Assembly (NCBI GenBank): GCA_035573715.1 | Contig: DATLZZ010000004.1 | Coordinates: forward strand, 1-64,000 | Length of the DNA stretch: 64,000 nt | Source: JACPRL01 sp035573715 | GTDB lineage: Bacteria; Acidobacteriota; Terriglobia; Acidiferrales; 2-02-FULL-67-57 | Direction of reading: 5' to 3' | In this document: positions 37,112-44,955 of the stretch, piece by piece | How the letters are laid out: each line of letters opens with the position of its first letter | Position numbering within the stretch: the stretch's first letter is position 1 | Notes under the pieces: generated by a model | Seen by the model: the letters and a program-made list of their open reading frames with translations, nothing else | Databases searched by the model: none | Told to the model about the DNA's origin: nothing | Position numbers and translations under genes: made by a program

Positions 37112-37918
37112 ATGAAATCCTACGGCCGGCAGGAGCTGACCAGCCCGCAGAATCCGCTGCTGCGGGCGCTGTGGCGCGCGCTGCGCGAAGGCGAGGCGAC
37201 ACCCGAGGGCGCGATCGCGGTCGAAGGGCCGCGCTTAGTCGAGGAGGCGCTGCGCAGTTCGGTGGAAGTGGCAGCGGTTGTCGCCGCGCGCTCGGCGGAA
37301 GCGCGACTGGCGAAACTGGAAGCCCTCGCCAACGGGCGCCTGCAGAGCTACGTTGTTCCTGACCGTGTGTTCCGCACGCTCGCCGATACTGAAACGCCAC
37401 AAGGCATCGCCGCGCTGGTGCGCTTGCCGCAGCGCAAGCTGGAAGCGACTCTCGCGCAACCGCGCGCGCTCGTCCTCGGTCTGGTCGGCGTGCAGGATCC
37501 CGGCAACCTCGGGACGATTCTGCGCTCGCTTGAAGCCTTCGGCGGCTCGGCCTGCCTGCTCACGCACGGCACAGTCAGCCCGTTCAACCCCAAAGCGGTG
37601 CGGGCTTCGGCGGGCTCGCTCTTTCGGGTGCCGGTATTCCACGGGCTGAAGTTGCGCGAAATCCTCGAGCGCTGCCGGGACTATTCGCTCGAAACCATCG
37701 GACTGGCTCCGGGCGCCGGGCGCGAGTTGAGCCAAACCGACTTGCGCCAGCCGGTCGCCCTTTTCATCGGCCAGGAAGGCAGCGGCTTGCCGCGCGAGAC
37801 GCTGGCGCAACTCGACACCGTGGCGGAGATTCCGCTGGCCGCGCCGGTCGAATCGCTCAACGCCGCCATGGCCGCCACGCTGGCGCTCTACGAGGCCGCG
37901 CGGCAAAGGAGAAGTTGA
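37112..37918 (+). CDS. SPOUT-family RNA 2'-O-methyltransferase (TrmH/RlmB-like)
   Basis: 268 residues. An N-terminal RNA-binding substrate domain is followed by the SPOUT domain: LVGVQDPGNLGTILRSLEAFG (motif 1), ALFIGQEGSGLPRETLAQLD (motif 2), and PLAAPVESLNAAMAATLALYEA (motif 3 with the SLN-type residues). Deep trefoil knot methyltransferases of this kind modify ribose in tRNA or 23S rRNA; the exact target cannot be named from the sequence. It lies one base before the rarA GTG, so they are probably coupled. Confidence 0.9.
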   Translation: MKSYGRQELTSPQNPLLRALWRALREGEATPEGAIAVEGPRLVEEALRSSVEVAAVVAARSAEARLAKLEALANGRLQSYVVPDRVFRTLADTETPQGIAALVRLPQRKLEATLAQPRALVLGLVGVQDPGNLGTILRSLEAFGGSACLLTHGTVSPFNPKAVRASAGSLFRVPVFHGLKLREILERCRDYSLETIGLAPGAGRELSQTDLRQPVALFIGQEGSGLPRETLAQLDTVAEIPLAAPVESLNAAMAATLALYEAARQRRS

Positions 37919-37919
37919 C

Positions 37920-39257
37920 GTGGGACTGTTCGAACCCGCCGGCGGCGCCACGGGGCGCAGGACGCGCGCCCCGCTCGCCGAGCGCATGCGCCCGCAGACG
38001 CTGGAGGAATTCCTCGGCCAGGAGCATCTGGTCGGCCCCGGCCGACCGCTGCGGGTGATGATCGAAAGCGACGAGCTCACCTCGATGATTCTCTGGGGCC
38101 CGCCGGGCTCGGGCAAGACCACGCTGGCGCGGCTGATTGCGCGCCTGACGCGCTGCGACTTCATTCCCTTCTCCGCCGTGCTCGCCGGCATCAAGGAAAT
38201 CAAGCAGGTAATGGCCGGCGCCGAGCGCGCTCACGCCGCCGGCCGCCGCACCATCGTCTTCATTGACGAGATTCATCGCTTCAACAAAGCGCAGCAGGAC
38301 GCCTTCCTGCCCTACGTCGAAGCCGGCGACATCGTCCTCATCGGCGCCACTACCGAGAACCCTTCCTTCGAAGTCATCAGCCCGCTGCTCTCGCGCGCCA
38401 AGGTCTACCTGCTGAAGGCGCTGACCACCGAGCAGCTCCTCACGCTGCTCGAGCGCGCCCTCGCCGATAAAGATCGCGGGCTGGCGGCGCTCAACGTCGA
38501 AGTCAGTCCCGAGCTGCTGCGCGAAATCGCCGTCTACGCCAACGGCGACGCCCGCGTCGCCTTCAACACCCTGGAAGCCGCGGCGCTCGGCTCGGCGCCG
38601 CGCGACGGCCGCCGCGTCGTCGAGCGCGCCGTGCTCGAAAACGTCATGCAGCGCCGTCTGCTCCTTTACGACAAAGCCGGCGAGGAGCACTTCAACCTCA
38701 TCTCGGCGCTGCACAAATCGGTGCGCAACTCCGACCCCGACGCCGCCCTCTACTGGCTCGGCCGAATGCTCGAAGCCGGCGAAGACCCGCTCTACCTTGC
38801 CCGCCGCCTGGTGCGCATGGCTTCGGAGGATATCGGCCTGGCCGACCCGCAGGCGCTTACCGTAACGATGAGCGCCATGCAAGCGGTGGACTTCATCGGC
38901 ATGCCCGAAGGCGGGCTGGCGCTGGCCGAAGCCGCCGTCTATCTGGCGCTGGCGCCGAAATCAAACGCGCTTTACACCGGCTACGGCAAAGTGATCGAGG
39001 ACGTCTCGCGCACGCTTGCCGAGCCTGTCCCGCTCCACCTGCGCAACCCGGTCACCTCGTTGATGAAAGACGTCGGCTACGGCCGCGGCTACCAGTACGC
39101 CCACGACTTCGACGACAAGACCACCTCGATGCCCTGCCTGCCCGAGAGCCTCCGCAACCGCCGCTACTACCTCCCCACCGATGAAGGCTGGGAGAAGAAG
39201 CTCAAGCAACGGATGGAAGAGCTCCAGCGTCTGAAGCAGAAGAAAGAAGAGGAATGA
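37920..39257 (+). CDS. rarA: Replication-associated recombination protein A
   Basis: 445 residues, GTG start. AAA+ ATPase of the MgsA/RarA/WRNIP1 family, acting at stalled replication forks. Walker A ILWGPPGSGKTTLARL, Walker B IVFIDEIHRFNKAQQDAFLPYVE, sensor IGATTENPSFEVISPLLSRA, and the C-terminal oligomerisation region with GYGRGYQYAHDFDDKTTSMPCLPE are all present. The stop overlaps the next gene in ATGA. Confidence 0.96.
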   Translation: MGLFEPAGGATGRRTRAPLAERMRPQTLEEFLGQEHLVGPGRPLRVMIESDELTSMILWGPPGSGKTTLARLIARLTRCDFIPFSAVLAGIKEIKQVMAGAERAHAAGRRTIVFIDEIHRFNKAQQDAFLPYVEAGDIVLIGATTENPSFEVISPLLSRAKVYLLKALTTEQLLTLLERALADKDRGLAALNVEVSPELLREIAVYANGDARVAFNTLEAAALGSAPRDGRRVVERAVLENVMQRRLLLYDKAGEEHFNLISALHKSVRNSDPDAALYWLGRMLEAGEDPLYLARRLVRMASEDIGLADPQALTVTMSAMQAVDFIGMPEGGLALAEAAVYLALAPKSNALYTGYGKVIEDVSRTLAEPVPLHLRNPVTSLMKDVGYGRGYQYAHDFDDKTTSMPCLPESLRNRRYYLPTDEGWEKKLKQRMEELQRLKQKKEEE

Positions 39258-40471
39258 AACCTGCTCGCATTGTCCCGCTTGTCTTGCTGGTAGCCCTCGG
39301 CTTGATTCTTGCTGCATCGGGCGAGGGACAGGGGTGGCTGGAAGGGCACGGCTTCAGCCGTGCCGTCAGCTCGGCGCTTTCCAACTATCTCCAGGGACTC
39401 CGCGAAGCGAGGCGTGCGCCGAGCGGAGAGGAGTCCCCGCAGCCGCGGGCTCCAACCGCCGTCCTCGAGCCCGCCAGCGACGACGAAGTCCTCGTCGTCG
39501 CCGCCTGGTCGCCCGACGGCCGGCGCCTGGCCTACGGCACCGAGCGCCGCCGCGAGCAGCGCCGCTCCCCGCTGAGCGTCTACGAAGGCCCGCAGTACAC
39601 CTACCCCGGCGAAGTCTGGGTGGCCGACTTCACAGGCAAGCCCAGGCGGGTGCTCAAGTCCGACATCCTGCGCGACCGCGAAGGCCGCTTCGTCAGCTTT
39701 TCGGTCGAGCGCATCGCCTGGTCACCCGACGGCGCCAAGCTCCTGGTCGAAATCATCGACGAGCGCAAGACCGCCGCCACTTTTTTCCTCACCGACGAAG
39801 GCAAGCGGGTCAAGCTGGGCGGCGAAGGCCCGAACGTCATCGGCGGCTATGGCGCCGAGTGGTTGAGCGACAACGAAACCGCCGGCATGCTGGAAGAAGC
39901 CGCCGAGCCGCGCCTGCTCCATCGCGTCAAGATTGTTCGCGTCGCCGGCGGACGCTCCGTGCCGCTCTATGAAGGCCGGGTCTTCGCCGCCGTTGCCTGG
40001 CTGCCGCAGGCGCGCAAGATGGTCGGCATCGAGCGCGACCTTGATTTCCTCCGCACGCCCGCGCTCGTTGTCGGTGACCTCGAAAAAGGAACGATTCAGG
40101 AACTCGGCCCGGTGCGCGAGTACGTCGGCGGGCTTCGCGCCACGCCGGACGAAACGAAAGTTTCCTACTTTGTCGGCAACGAAAAGCTGGCGGTGCGCGG
40201 CCTCGCCCCCATCGCCGCGGTTGAAACTTATCCCATTCCTCTCGGCCGCTACGCCTGGGCCGGCGCCGGCGCCGTCCTCTACATCGAGCCGCAGAAGCCC
40301 GGCGGGCGGGTGGGCTGGCTGACGCTCTTCGACCTGGCAACAAAACAGAAGTCTCGCCTGCTCGGCGACGACCTTGTTCAAGACTTCTGGGTAACAACCG
40401 ACGGCCGCCAGGTCGCCGTCCTCACCACCGGCCTCAGCCCGCAAATCAAGGTCTATCGCCTCCAGGAGTGA
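39254..40471 (+). CDS. Secreted PD40/TolB-like beta-propeller protein
   Basis: 405 residues. Starts with a signal-like MKPARIVPLVLLVALGLILAASGEG. AAWSPDGRRLAYGTERR and AWSPDGAKLLVEI are PD40-type repeats (a Trp-Ser-Pro-Asp-Gly beta-propeller blade pattern); five or six blades are recognisable. Such domains bind peptide ends, but the partner is unknown. A REP-like palindrome has been incorporated into the coding sequence just after the signal peptide (the GHGFSRAVSS region), without breaking the frame. Overlaps rarA by four bases. Confidence 0.85.
   Translation: MKPARIVPLVLLVALGLILAASGEGQGWLEGHGFSRAVSSALSNYLQGLREARRAPSGEESPQPRAPTAVLEPASDDEVLVVAAWSPDGRRLAYGTERRREQRRSPLSVYEGPQYTYPGEVWVADFTGKPRRVLKSDILRDREGRFVSFSVERIAWSPDGAKLLVEIIDERKTAATFFLTDEGKRVKLGGEGPNVIGGYGAEWLSDNETAGMLEEAAEPRLLHRVKIVRVAGGRSVPLYEGRVFAAVAWLPQARKMVGIERDLDFLRTPALVVGDLEKGTIQELGPVREYVGGLRATPDETKVSYFVGNEKLAVRGLAPIAAVETYPIPLGRYAWAGAGAVLYIEPQKPGGRVGWLTLFDLATKQKSRLLGDDLVQDFWVTTDGRQVAVLTTGLSPQIKVYRLQE
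39345..39364. repeat. REP-like palindrome inside a coding gene
   Basis: GGCACGGCT, TC, AGCCGTGCC: 9-bp arms with a two-base gap, the same design as the pair at 40900. It is translated as part of the PD40 protein as GHGFSRA. Confidence 0.55.
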
Positions 40472-40476
40472 GAAGA

Positions 40477-40836
40477 ATGTTGGAAGCGAAAAACGTGGAC
40501 GCTTACATCGCCCGCGCCCCCAAAGAAATGCGCGGCAAGCTGAGAGAGCTTCGCACCCTAATCCGCAACACCGCGTCCAAAGCGGAAGAGCGCATCAGCT
40601 ACGGGATGCCCTACTACGCCTACAAGGGTCCCCTGGCCTATTTTGCGGCGTTCAAGAAGCACATCAGCCTTTTCCTGCCACCGCCTATTGTGGAGGAGCA
40701 CAAAAGGGAACTGAAGGGCTACGTAACCACCAAGGCGGCCGTCCACCTGTCGCCCCACAAGCGGCTCCCAGGGGCGTTGGTCAAGAAGCTGATTCGAGCC
40801 CGAATGAAAAGGAACGAGGCGGGAAACAAGAAATAA
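40477..40836 (+). CDS. DUF1801 (YdhG-like) protein
   Basis: 119 residues from the ATG at 40477, preceded by AGGAG; a GTG at 40468 would overlap the upstream gene. The stretch SYGMPYYAYKGPLAYFAAFKKHISLFLPP is the core of the DUF1801/iron-chaperone-like family, whose members are often of unknown function. Follows the PD40 gene by five bases, so it may share its transcript. Its composition is lower in GC than the surroundings. Confidence 0.8.
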   Translation: MLEAKNVDAYIARAPKEMRGKLRELRTLIRNTASKAEERISYGMPYYAYKGPLAYFAAFKKHISLFLPPPIVEEHKRELKGYVTTKAAVHLSPHKRLPGALVKKLIRARMKRNEAGNKK

Positions 40837-40841
40837 TCTTT

Positions 40842-40878
40842 GCTTCGTCGGCTGGGCAAAGCGCCGCGCGTGCTCTTT
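40842..40878. repeat. 37-bp imperfect direct repeat of the end of the CoA-binding protein gene
   Basis: Matches 41037-41073 with about four mismatches. Read on the minus strand it encodes KEHARRFAQPTK, the last residues of the gene at 41035-41448, but here without the stop. Similarity stops abruptly at both ends. Confidence 0.65.
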
Positions 40879-40899
40879 CGAGAACGCGCTACTGGGAAG

Positions 40900-40951
40900 G
40901 GACGGGCTTCAGCCCGTCCGGAACCGCGCCGAAAACTCCGGGCTTTAGCCC
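40900..40951. repeat. REP-like palindrome pair
   Basis: GGACGGGCT, TC, AGCCCGTCC at 40900-40919, and GGGCTTTAGCCC at 40940-40951. Both share the GGGCT-N2-AGCCC core. They lie between two 37-bp direct repeats at 40842 and 41037. Confidence 0.65.
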
Positions 40952-41034
40952 CTGAAGTCGCCTGTTGACCCGTCGCCGGGTTGATTCGTCGACTTCCTTA
41001 TCCGTGTGGGTCTCGGTGGGTTCAAACTGCTTCT

Positions 41035-41448
41035 CTACTTCGTCGGCTGGGCGAAGCGGCGGGCGTGCTCTTTGAGGAGGCAGCGGTCCATCACCACCAC
41101 CAGGCCGGCTTCGCGGGCGCGCGCCGCGGCTTCTTCGTGAATCACGCCTTCCTGTAACCACACGGCGCGAGCGCCGAGGGCGATGGCGCTCTCCACAATC
41201 GGCGGCACAAACTCGGAGCGGCGGAAAACGTCCACGATGTCCACTTTGATGGGGATGTCTTCCAGCGCCGCGTAGCACTTCTCGCCCAGCACTTCCCTTT
41301 CGTTGGGGTTCACGGGAATGATGCGGTAGCCGGCCGACTGCATGTAGCGCGCCACCCCGTAGCTCGGCCGGTGCGGCTTGGACGACAGCCCCACCACTGC
41401 AATCACCTTGCTGCGCTCCAGCAACTCCCGAATCGGGTCGTCGGCCAA
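41035..41448 (-). CDS. CoA-binding-domain protein (YccU type)
   Basis: 137 residues from a TTG at 41448, with GAGGTGATG a few bases upstream. VIAVVGLSSKPHRPSYGVARYMQSAG and IIPVNPNEREVLGEKCYAALEDIPIKVDIVDVFRR are the CoA-binding domain of this small family, related to the alpha subunit of succinyl-CoA synthetase. Role is unknown. The region upstream and downstream is rich in repeats, and a piece of its 3' end is duplicated at 40842. Confidence 0.88.
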   Translation of the reverse strand: MADDPIRELLERSKVIAVVGLSSKPHRPSYGVARYMQSAGYRIIPVNPNEREVLGEKCYAALEDIPIKVDIVDVFRRSEFVPPIVESAIALGARAVWLQEGVIHEEAAARAREAGLVVVMDRCLLKEHARRFAQPTK

Positions 41449-41492
41449 AAACCATCACCTCACAAAAGCTAACCCTCAGCTGCCCCTAGCTC

Positions 41493-41648
41493 GGATTCCC
41501 CCAGGCAGGAGCCTGGGGCTCTGGCGATTAGGGCTGCCTTTGATGAATCGCCAACCTTGCCATTTATCCCAGAGCCCCGAGGCTCCCGCCTCGGGGAATC
41601 CCAAGCACCAAGTCCGACCCGGAGGCCCCCAGCGGCTGGGGCCGCTGG
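41493..41648. repeat. Inverted pair of REP-like elements plus a third palindrome
   Basis: GATTCCCCCAGGCAGGAGCC (41494-41513) and its continuation TGGGGCTCTGG are repeated as the reverse complement at 41568-41602 (CCCAGAGCCCCGAGGC, then TCCCGCCTCGGGGAATCCC). Each copy is itself a palindrome. Just inside, TGGCGATT (41522) and AATCGCCA (41546) extend the pairing. A third palindrome, CCCCAG-CGG-CTGGGG, sits at 41627-41641. The layout resembles a BIME, two REPs in opposite orientation. Confidence 0.7.
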
Positions 41649-41684
41649 ACACAACCCGATGACTAAACCGCTCCTCCATCATCC

Positions 41685-42800
41685 TCAGCGGCGGACGACC
41701 GCCATCAGCCGCGCAAACGCCTCCACCACGCGCTGGTTCTCGGACTCGGTTCCCACCGTCACCCGCAACCCCTGCGGCATGCCCATAAACCCCAGCGGCC
41801 GCACGATGACGCCCATCTGCAATAAGTCCTTGAAGTCGTCCTGGGCGTTACGCCCGGTCTCGACGTAGAGAAAGTTGGCGAAGGACGGAACGACCTTGAG
41901 GCTCAGCCCCGCCAGCTCCCGCTGGAGGAAAGCCATCCCGCGCCGGTTCATCTCCACTGAGCGCCGCACGTGCTCGGTATCGTCGAGCGCGGCCAGCGCC
42001 GCGGCCTGCGCCAGGGCTGAAACATTGAACGGGGAGCGCATCTTGTTGACCGCGTCGACAACTTCCGGATGGCCGATGCCGTAGCCGATGCGCAGTCCGG
42101 CCAGCCCGTGCACCTTCGAAAACGTCCGCAGCACCATCAGGTAGCGCCCCTCGCGCACGTAGTCGAGCGAGTGGCTGTAGTCGGCGCGCTCGACGTAGTC
42201 GCAGTAGGCTTCGTCCAGAATCACCAGCACGTCCTCCGGCACCCGCGCCAGAAACCGATCGGTCTCCGCCGCGGTGAACATCGTGCCGGTGGGGTTGTTG
42301 GGGTTGGCGAGATAGACGACGCGCACCGTGTCGTCCAGGCGTGCCGCCAGCGCCTCGAGGTCATAGGCATAGTTTTTGAGCGGGACGGTCAGCGTTTCCC
42401 CGCCGGCCAGCCGCGCCGACATCGGGAAAACCACAAACGTGCCTTGCGAGGTCAGGCCGTTGCGGCCGGGGCCGAGGTAAATCTGGCCGAGCAGCAGGAT
42501 CAGTTCGGTCGAGCCCGCGCCGAGCACAATCTGGTCCATCTCGACGTTGTGCACCGCGGCCAGCTTCTCGCGAAGGTAGTAGCCGCCGGCGTCCGGGTAG
42601 CGGTTGGTTCCCGCCAGGCACTGCCGCATTGCTTCCATCGCCTTCGGCGACGGTCCCAGCGCGTTTTCATTCGAGGCCAGCTTGATCGCCGTCACTCCCA
42701 GTTCGCGCTCCACCTCTTCAGTCGGCTTGCCGGGGACGTAGGGGCGGATGTCGGCGATGTTCGGCGGAACCAGACCCGGGTACGGCTTTTTCGTCGGCAT
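41685..42800 (-). CDS. hisC: Histidinol-phosphate aminotransferase
   Basis: 371 residues from the ATG at 42800. Fold-type I PLP enzyme: IKLASNENALGPSP, YLANPNNPTGTMF, ILDEAYCDYVE with the PLP-binding residues, and the lysine in RTFSKVHGLAGLRIGYG. The NENxLGPSP plus SKVHGLAGLR combination supports HisC over other class I/II aminotransferases. No other his genes are adjacent. A REP-like cluster follows its stop. Confidence 0.9.
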   Translation of the reverse strand: MPTKKPYPGLVPPNIADIRPYVPGKPTEEVERELGVTAIKLASNENALGPSPKAMEAMRQCLAGTNRYPDAGGYYLREKLAAVHNVEMDQIVLGAGSTELILLLGQIYLGPGRNGLTSQGTFVVFPMSARLAGGETLTVPLKNYAYDLEALAARLDDTVRVVYLANPNNPTGTMFTAAETDRFLARVPEDVLVILDEAYCDYVERADYSHSLDYVREGRYLMVLRTFSKVHGLAGLRIGYGIGHPEVVDAVNKMRSPFNVSALAQAAALAALDDTEHVRRSVEMNRRGMAFLQRELAGLSLKVVPSFANFLYVETGRNAQDDFKDLLQMGVIVRPLGFMGMPQGLRVTVGTESENQRVVEAFARLMAVVRR

Positions 42801-42822
42801 CAACGGAGCTCCATAAGTGGGG

Positions 42823-43545
42823 TCAGCCCGCCCGCGCAGCCGGGCGAGCTTCCTGCCGCAACCGCTGCACTTCTCTTTCGGTCAACTCGCGATGCTGGCC
42901 CGCGCGCAGCTCGGAGTCTTCGAGCGAGCCGAGCGCAATGCGCCGAACTTTTTCCACCGGGTGGCCGGAGCGGAACAGCGCCGTGCGCAGCCAGTCGCCG
43001 CGCGGCTCCACCAGGGTTACTTCATACCACGGATTCGACCCCGGCTTCACCAGCCGCACCCGCGCCGGCGCGCGCTGGTGTTGCCGCGCCGCCCGCTCCA
43101 GCGCCGCCAGCTCGGCGGCGCTCAGCGCACCCTTCACCTTGAAGCGATAGGTCTGCGCCAGCCGCCCTCGCAGCAGCGCGTCGGCAAACTCGCCGTCGCT
43201 GGTCAGCACCAGCAGTCCTTCCACCTCGTACGGGAGCCGCCCGACCGGAAACACGCGCTGGGAAACTTTGCCGAGCAAATCGAACACCGTGCGCCGCCCC
43301 TTGGGATCCGACGCTGTCGTCACCACGCCGCGCGGCTTGTTGAGCAGCAAGTACAGCGGCCGTTGCGGGAAGCGAAGCAGGCGCCCGTTCACCTGGATGC
43401 GGTCTTTCACCGGGTCGGCCTTGGTGCCCAGCTCGGTCACCACTTGCCCGTTCACGCGCACCGCACCTGCCAGAATGAGCTGCTCGGCCCGCCGCCGCGA
43501 GGCGATGCCGGCGCGGGCAATCAGCTTTTGCAAGCGCTCAGGCAT
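42823..43545 (-). CDS. RsuA/RluB-family pseudouridine synthase with altered catalytic motif
   Basis: 240 residues from the ATG at 43545, overlapping scpB by eight bases. An S4 RNA-binding domain (ERLQKLIARAGIASRRRAEQLILAGAVRVNG) is followed by the synthase domain: PLYLLLNKPRGVVTTASDP, GRRTVFDLL, RVFPVGRLPYEVEGLLVLTSDGE. In this family the last motif is GRLD, with the catalytic aspartate; here it is GRLP, proline at residue 105. Checked on the DNA: the codon is CCG. Whether the nearby glutamate or aspartate substitutes is not known. The C-terminal domain is ordinary. Confidence 0.88.
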   Translation of the reverse strand: MPERLQKLIARAGIASRRRAEQLILAGAVRVNGQVVTELGTKADPVKDRIQVNGRLLRFPQRPLYLLLNKPRGVVTTASDPKGRRTVFDLLGKVSQRVFPVGRLPYEVEGLLVLTSDGEFADALLRGRLAQTYRFKVKGALSAAELAALERAARQHQRAPARVRLVKPGSNPWYEVTLVEPRGDWLRTALFRSGHPVEKVRRIALGSLEDSELRAGQHRELTEREVQRLRQEARPAARAG

Positions 43546-44185
43546 GCTCCGGCTCGGCAGGCTTTTCTTCGGCAACCGGCTCAGCAATGGCGGGTGCGGG
43601 CTCCGCGGGAGCAGTTTCAGCAGGCGCGCCTTCAACTTCGCCCAACGCTGCCCGCGCCAGCTCTTCAAATTCCTTCAGCGTCGGCAGTTCGTCCACATCG
43701 CTCAGCCCGAAGCGAATCAGGAATTCCTTCGAGGTGCGGTAGAGGATGGGCCGGCCGACGCACTGCTTGCGGCCGGCGGTGACGATGAGGCCTTTGTCGA
43801 GCAGCGTCGCCAGCGCACTTGAGCAATCCACCCCGCGGATGGCGTGAATCTCCGGCCCGGTCACCGGCTGCTTGTAGGCGATGACCGCCAGCGTCTCCAG
43901 CGCCGGCATCGAAAGCCGCAGCGGCGGCCGCTGGCTGCGCACGAAGCGTCGCACGGCGTCGTGATACTCGGCTTTGGTGTACATCCGGTAGCCGCCAGCC
44001 ACTTTGCGGATTTCGACGCCGCGGTCAGCGGCGTGGCTGGCTTCGACCAGCTCGTCGAGCGCCGCGCGCAACTCGTCCCGCGGAACGTCGCGCACGCCTT
44101 TGGCGAGGGCGTCCACCGTCACCGGCTCTTCCGAAACGTAGATGATGGCTTCCAGCAGTGCTTTGAGTTCCGTGCGTCCCATCAA
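43538..44185 (-). CDS. scpB: Segregation and condensation protein B
   Basis: 215 residues. Two winged-helix domains in series: LEAIIYVSEEPVTVDALAKGV then RLSMPALETLAVIAYKQPVTGPEIHAIRGVDCSSALATLLDKGLI, typical for ScpB, plus an acidic, alanine/proline-rich tail. It works with ScpA and SMC as the kleisin complex for chromosome condensation. Overlaps scpA by four bases (ATGG/TGA style coupling), and the next gene by eight. Confidence 0.93.
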   Translation of the reverse strand: MMGRTELKALLEAIIYVSEEPVTVDALAKGVRDVPRDELRAALDELVEASHAADRGVEIRKVAGGYRMYTKAEYHDAVRRFVRSQRPPLRLSMPALETLAVIAYKQPVTGPEIHAIRGVDCSSALATLLDKGLIVTAGRKQCVGRPILYRTSKEFLIRFGLSDVDELPTLKEFEELARAALGEVEGAPAETAPAEPAPAIAEPVAEEKPAEPEHA

Positions 44186-44949
44186 TTGTATTGCTCGTTG
44201 ACTTCGCTGGGAGTGGCGCCGGCAAACACGACGTCAAACATCTTGTGCTTGCGCAGCAGAATGGGACTGAAAAGCTCGGCCTGCACCGCCACCACGGCCT
44301 CCAGGCGCACCAGTTCCAGCAGCGCCAGAAACAAGACAATCAGGCCGCGGCGCGTCGGATGCCGCTTGCAGAGCTCCAACAGCGGAATGGCCGAGTCGCT
44401 TTCCCGCAGCGCCCGGCGGACTTCCTCCATCATCTCGGCGACGGTGATTTCTTCCTTGCGAATCTCCAGCCCCGACGGCGCCGGCGGCCGCTCCAGCACT
44501 TCGCGGAAGGCCCTGGCCAGGTCCCACAGGGTAACGACCAGTTCGCCTTTTTCATCCGCGAACGACGCCAGGTCCGGCTTCGACCACGTTGCCTGCTCGA
44601 GGATTTGCTTCTGCTGGAGCATCTGCGCGGCGCTCTTGAACTTCTCGTGCTCCAGCAGGCGCTGCACCAGGTCGGCGCGCGGGTCTTCCGACTCGCCCGG
44701 GCCCGCCAGCGGGTCGGGCGGCAGCATCATCCTCGATTTGATTTGAATCAGCGTCGCCGCCATCAGGATGAAATCGGCGGCGATGTCGAGGTTGAGCTGC
44801 TCCATCCGGTGCAAGAACTCCACGTATTGCTGAGTGATTTGCGCGATGGGGATGTTGAAGATGTCAATCTCCTGCTTGCGGATGAGCTCCAGCAGCAGGT
44901 CGAGCGGCCCCTCGTAGGCTTCCAGTTGAACGCTGGGCAGCGTCTCCAT
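44182..44949 (-). CDS. scpA: Segregation and condensation protein A
   Basis: 255 residues, kleisin partner of SMC. It begins VQLEAYEGPLDLLLELIRKQEIDIFNIPIAQITQQYV, the conserved ScpA start, with MAATLIQIKSRMMLPP next, and ends with the C-terminal winged helix (VRLEAVVAVQAELFSPILLRK). Its start lies six bases after trpS, and it is coupled to scpB. Confidence 0.95.
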   Translation of the reverse strand: METLPSVQLEAYEGPLDLLLELIRKQEIDIFNIPIAQITQQYVEFLHRMEQLNLDIAADFILMAATLIQIKSRMMLPPDPLAGPGESEDPRADLVQRLLEHEKFKSAAQMLQQKQILEQATWSKPDLASFADEKGELVVTLWDLARAFREVLERPPAPSGLEIRKEEITVAEMMEEVRRALRESDSAIPLLELCKRHPTRRGLIVLFLALLELVRLEAVVAVQAELFSPILLRKHKMFDVVFAGATPSEVNEQYN

Positions 44950-44955
44950 TGCTTA

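Noticed and set aside
41035..41455. ATG at 41455 as start of the CoA-binding protein
   Set aside because: It is out of frame with the conserved protein; the in-frame TTG at 41448 has a ribosome site.
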